Of a DNA stretch of 6,954 bases, positions 6,808 through 6,954 are shown one piece after another. Below the pieces are notes generated by a model. It saw only the letters and a list, made by a program, of their open reading frames with translations. It was not told the DNA's origin and searched no databases. Origin of the DNA: an uncultured Bacteroidia bacterium (GTDB taxonomy: Bacteria > Bacteroidota > Bacteroidia > Bacteroidales > CAJPTX01); NCBI GenBank assembly GCA_938040915.1, contig CALHZE010000043.1, positions 1-6,954 on the forward strand, given 5' to 3'. Positions within the stretch are counted from its first letter, which is position 1. Each line of letters starts with the position of its first letter. A program made the position numbers and the translations under genes.

Positions 6808-6825
6808 CGCCCTTAGCGCAGGGCG
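6808..6825. repeat. Inverted repeat CGCCCT/AGGGCG overlapping the first palindrome
   Basis: CGCCCT (6808-6813) and AGGGCG (6820-6825) are perfectly complementary around a 6-nt loop. The right arm shares bases 6821-6825 with the left arm of the 20-bp palindrome, so in RNA the two stems exclude each other. Confidence 0.45.
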
Positions 6826-6840
6826 TAGCATGCTACGCCC
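6821..6840. repeat. Perfect 20-bp palindrome, REP-like unit
   Basis: GGGCGTAGCATGCTACGCCC is its own reverse complement over all 20 bases. It sits 10 bp from a second 20-bp palindromic unit. Paired short palindromes between convergent genes resemble REP/BIME-type elements, which are dispersed in many genomes and can be spread by RAYT transposases. On the plus strand it is followed by CTACAAAAAT, so it is not a standard terminator for mqnB. Confidence 0.7.
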
Positions 6841-6954
6841 CTACAAAAATGGACGCATCACGTTGCGTCCGTACCACCGGCACGGCGACGGTAAAGTCGA
6901 TCTTGCCGATGCGGTGAGCACAGTCGTAGGTGGGGAAGAATTGTTCGGCGATGC
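6833..6954 (-). CDS. C-terminal end of an unrecognised protein entering from the right edge
   Basis: On the minus strand a frame is open from the edge to a TAG at 6835-6833, giving 39 residues starting IAEQFFPTYDCAHRIGKIDF. The first 29 codons have strong G/C preference at the third position, like the other genes here, and the residues alternate sensibly between hydrophobic and charged. The other two minus-strand frames give low-quality sequence. I do not recognise the family. The last roughly ten residues are encoded by the palindromic units, so the original C-terminus may have been replaced or extended by the repeat. The gene would be convergent with mqnB. Confidence 0.55.
   Translation of the reverse strand, partial: IAEQFFPTYDCAHRIGKIDFTVAVPVVRTQRDASIFVGA
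6851..6870. repeat. Second 20-bp palindromic unit (7-bp arms)
   Basis: GGACGCA (6851-6857) and TGCGTCC (6864-6870) form a perfect stem with a 6-nt loop. On the minus strand the stem is followed by ATTTTTG, which looks like an intrinsic terminator for leftward transcription, although it lies before the stop codon of the leftward reading frame. Confidence 0.6.

Larger units (their letters stand above)
6722..6832. other. Convergent intergenic region, no gene seen
   Basis: Between mqnB and the leftward partial gene there is no supported coding sequence. The plus-strand open frame across 6705-6917 has no family-like content. The stretch holds a degenerate copy of the palindromic unit, an alternative stem, and the left part of the first palindrome. 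No tRNA-like structure was seen, nor a hairpin followed by a run of T on the plus strand. Confidence 0.6.

Noticed and set aside
6821..6850. Intrinsic terminator for the plus-strand operon
   Set aside because: The palindrome is followed by CTACAAAAAT, not a T-run, so it does not fit the standard form on this strand.
6705..6917. 70-residue plus-strand open frame across the end of mqnB and the palindromes
   Set aside because: Cysteine- and threonine-rich random-looking sequence overlapping repeats; the minus-strand frame on the right has better coding character.
1..6954. CRISPR array, tRNA or rRNA genes, insertion sequence
   Set aside because: No regularly spaced direct repeats, no cloverleaf-like sequence, no rRNA-like stretch and no transposase reading frame were seen on either strand.

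Overview
The window comes from a GC-rich member of the Bacteroidota, most likely Bacteroidales and possibly close to Porphyromonas. Three things point there. Both divergent promoters carry a TAnnTTTG-type -7 element. The first gene belongs to the AAA-ATPase-like family that is expanded in these genomes. Most starts have weak Shine-Dalgarno sequences. The genus assignment is an inference.

Layout. Positions 399 to 1 (minus strand) hold the start of an AAA-ATPase-like (PF09820-type) protein that runs off the left edge. A divergent intergenic region (400-569) carries one -7-type promoter motif in each direction, a perfect 10-bp palindrome, nested inverted repeats and a polypurine tract. From 570 to 6721 five plus-strand genes are packed tightly, apparently as one operon: phosphoglucosamine mutase (glmM), a membrane-anchored HlyD/MacA-type adaptor, a MacB/FtsX-type ABC permease without an ATPase domain, a TolC-type outer-membrane channel, and a futalosine hydrolase-like nucleosidase (mqnB-like). 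Spacings are 12 nt, 2 nt, an 8-nt overlap and a 1-nt overlap, so translational coupling is likely.

Right end. After mqnB (6722-6954) there is a convergent junction with two neighbouring 20-bp palindromic units, a degenerate copy of one of them, and an overlapping alternative hairpin. A partial gene enters from the right edge on the minus strand. It was recognised by coding-like third-position bias and plausible protein sequence, and its last codons lie inside the palindromes.

How the genes fit together. Adaptor, permease and TolC make three of the four parts of a MacAB-TolC-like export machine spanning both membranes; the ATPase must be encoded elsewhere. GlmM makes glucosamine-1-phosphate for UDP-GlcNAc, hence peptidoglycan and LPS. 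The last gene would act in the futalosine route to menaquinone, if its substrate is right. The common theme is the cell envelope and respiration, but a shared function is not shown by the sequence.

I found no clearly new system. The most unusual points are the ATPase-less exporter operon joined to glmM and mqnB, and the palindromic element that forms the 3' end of a coding sequence.
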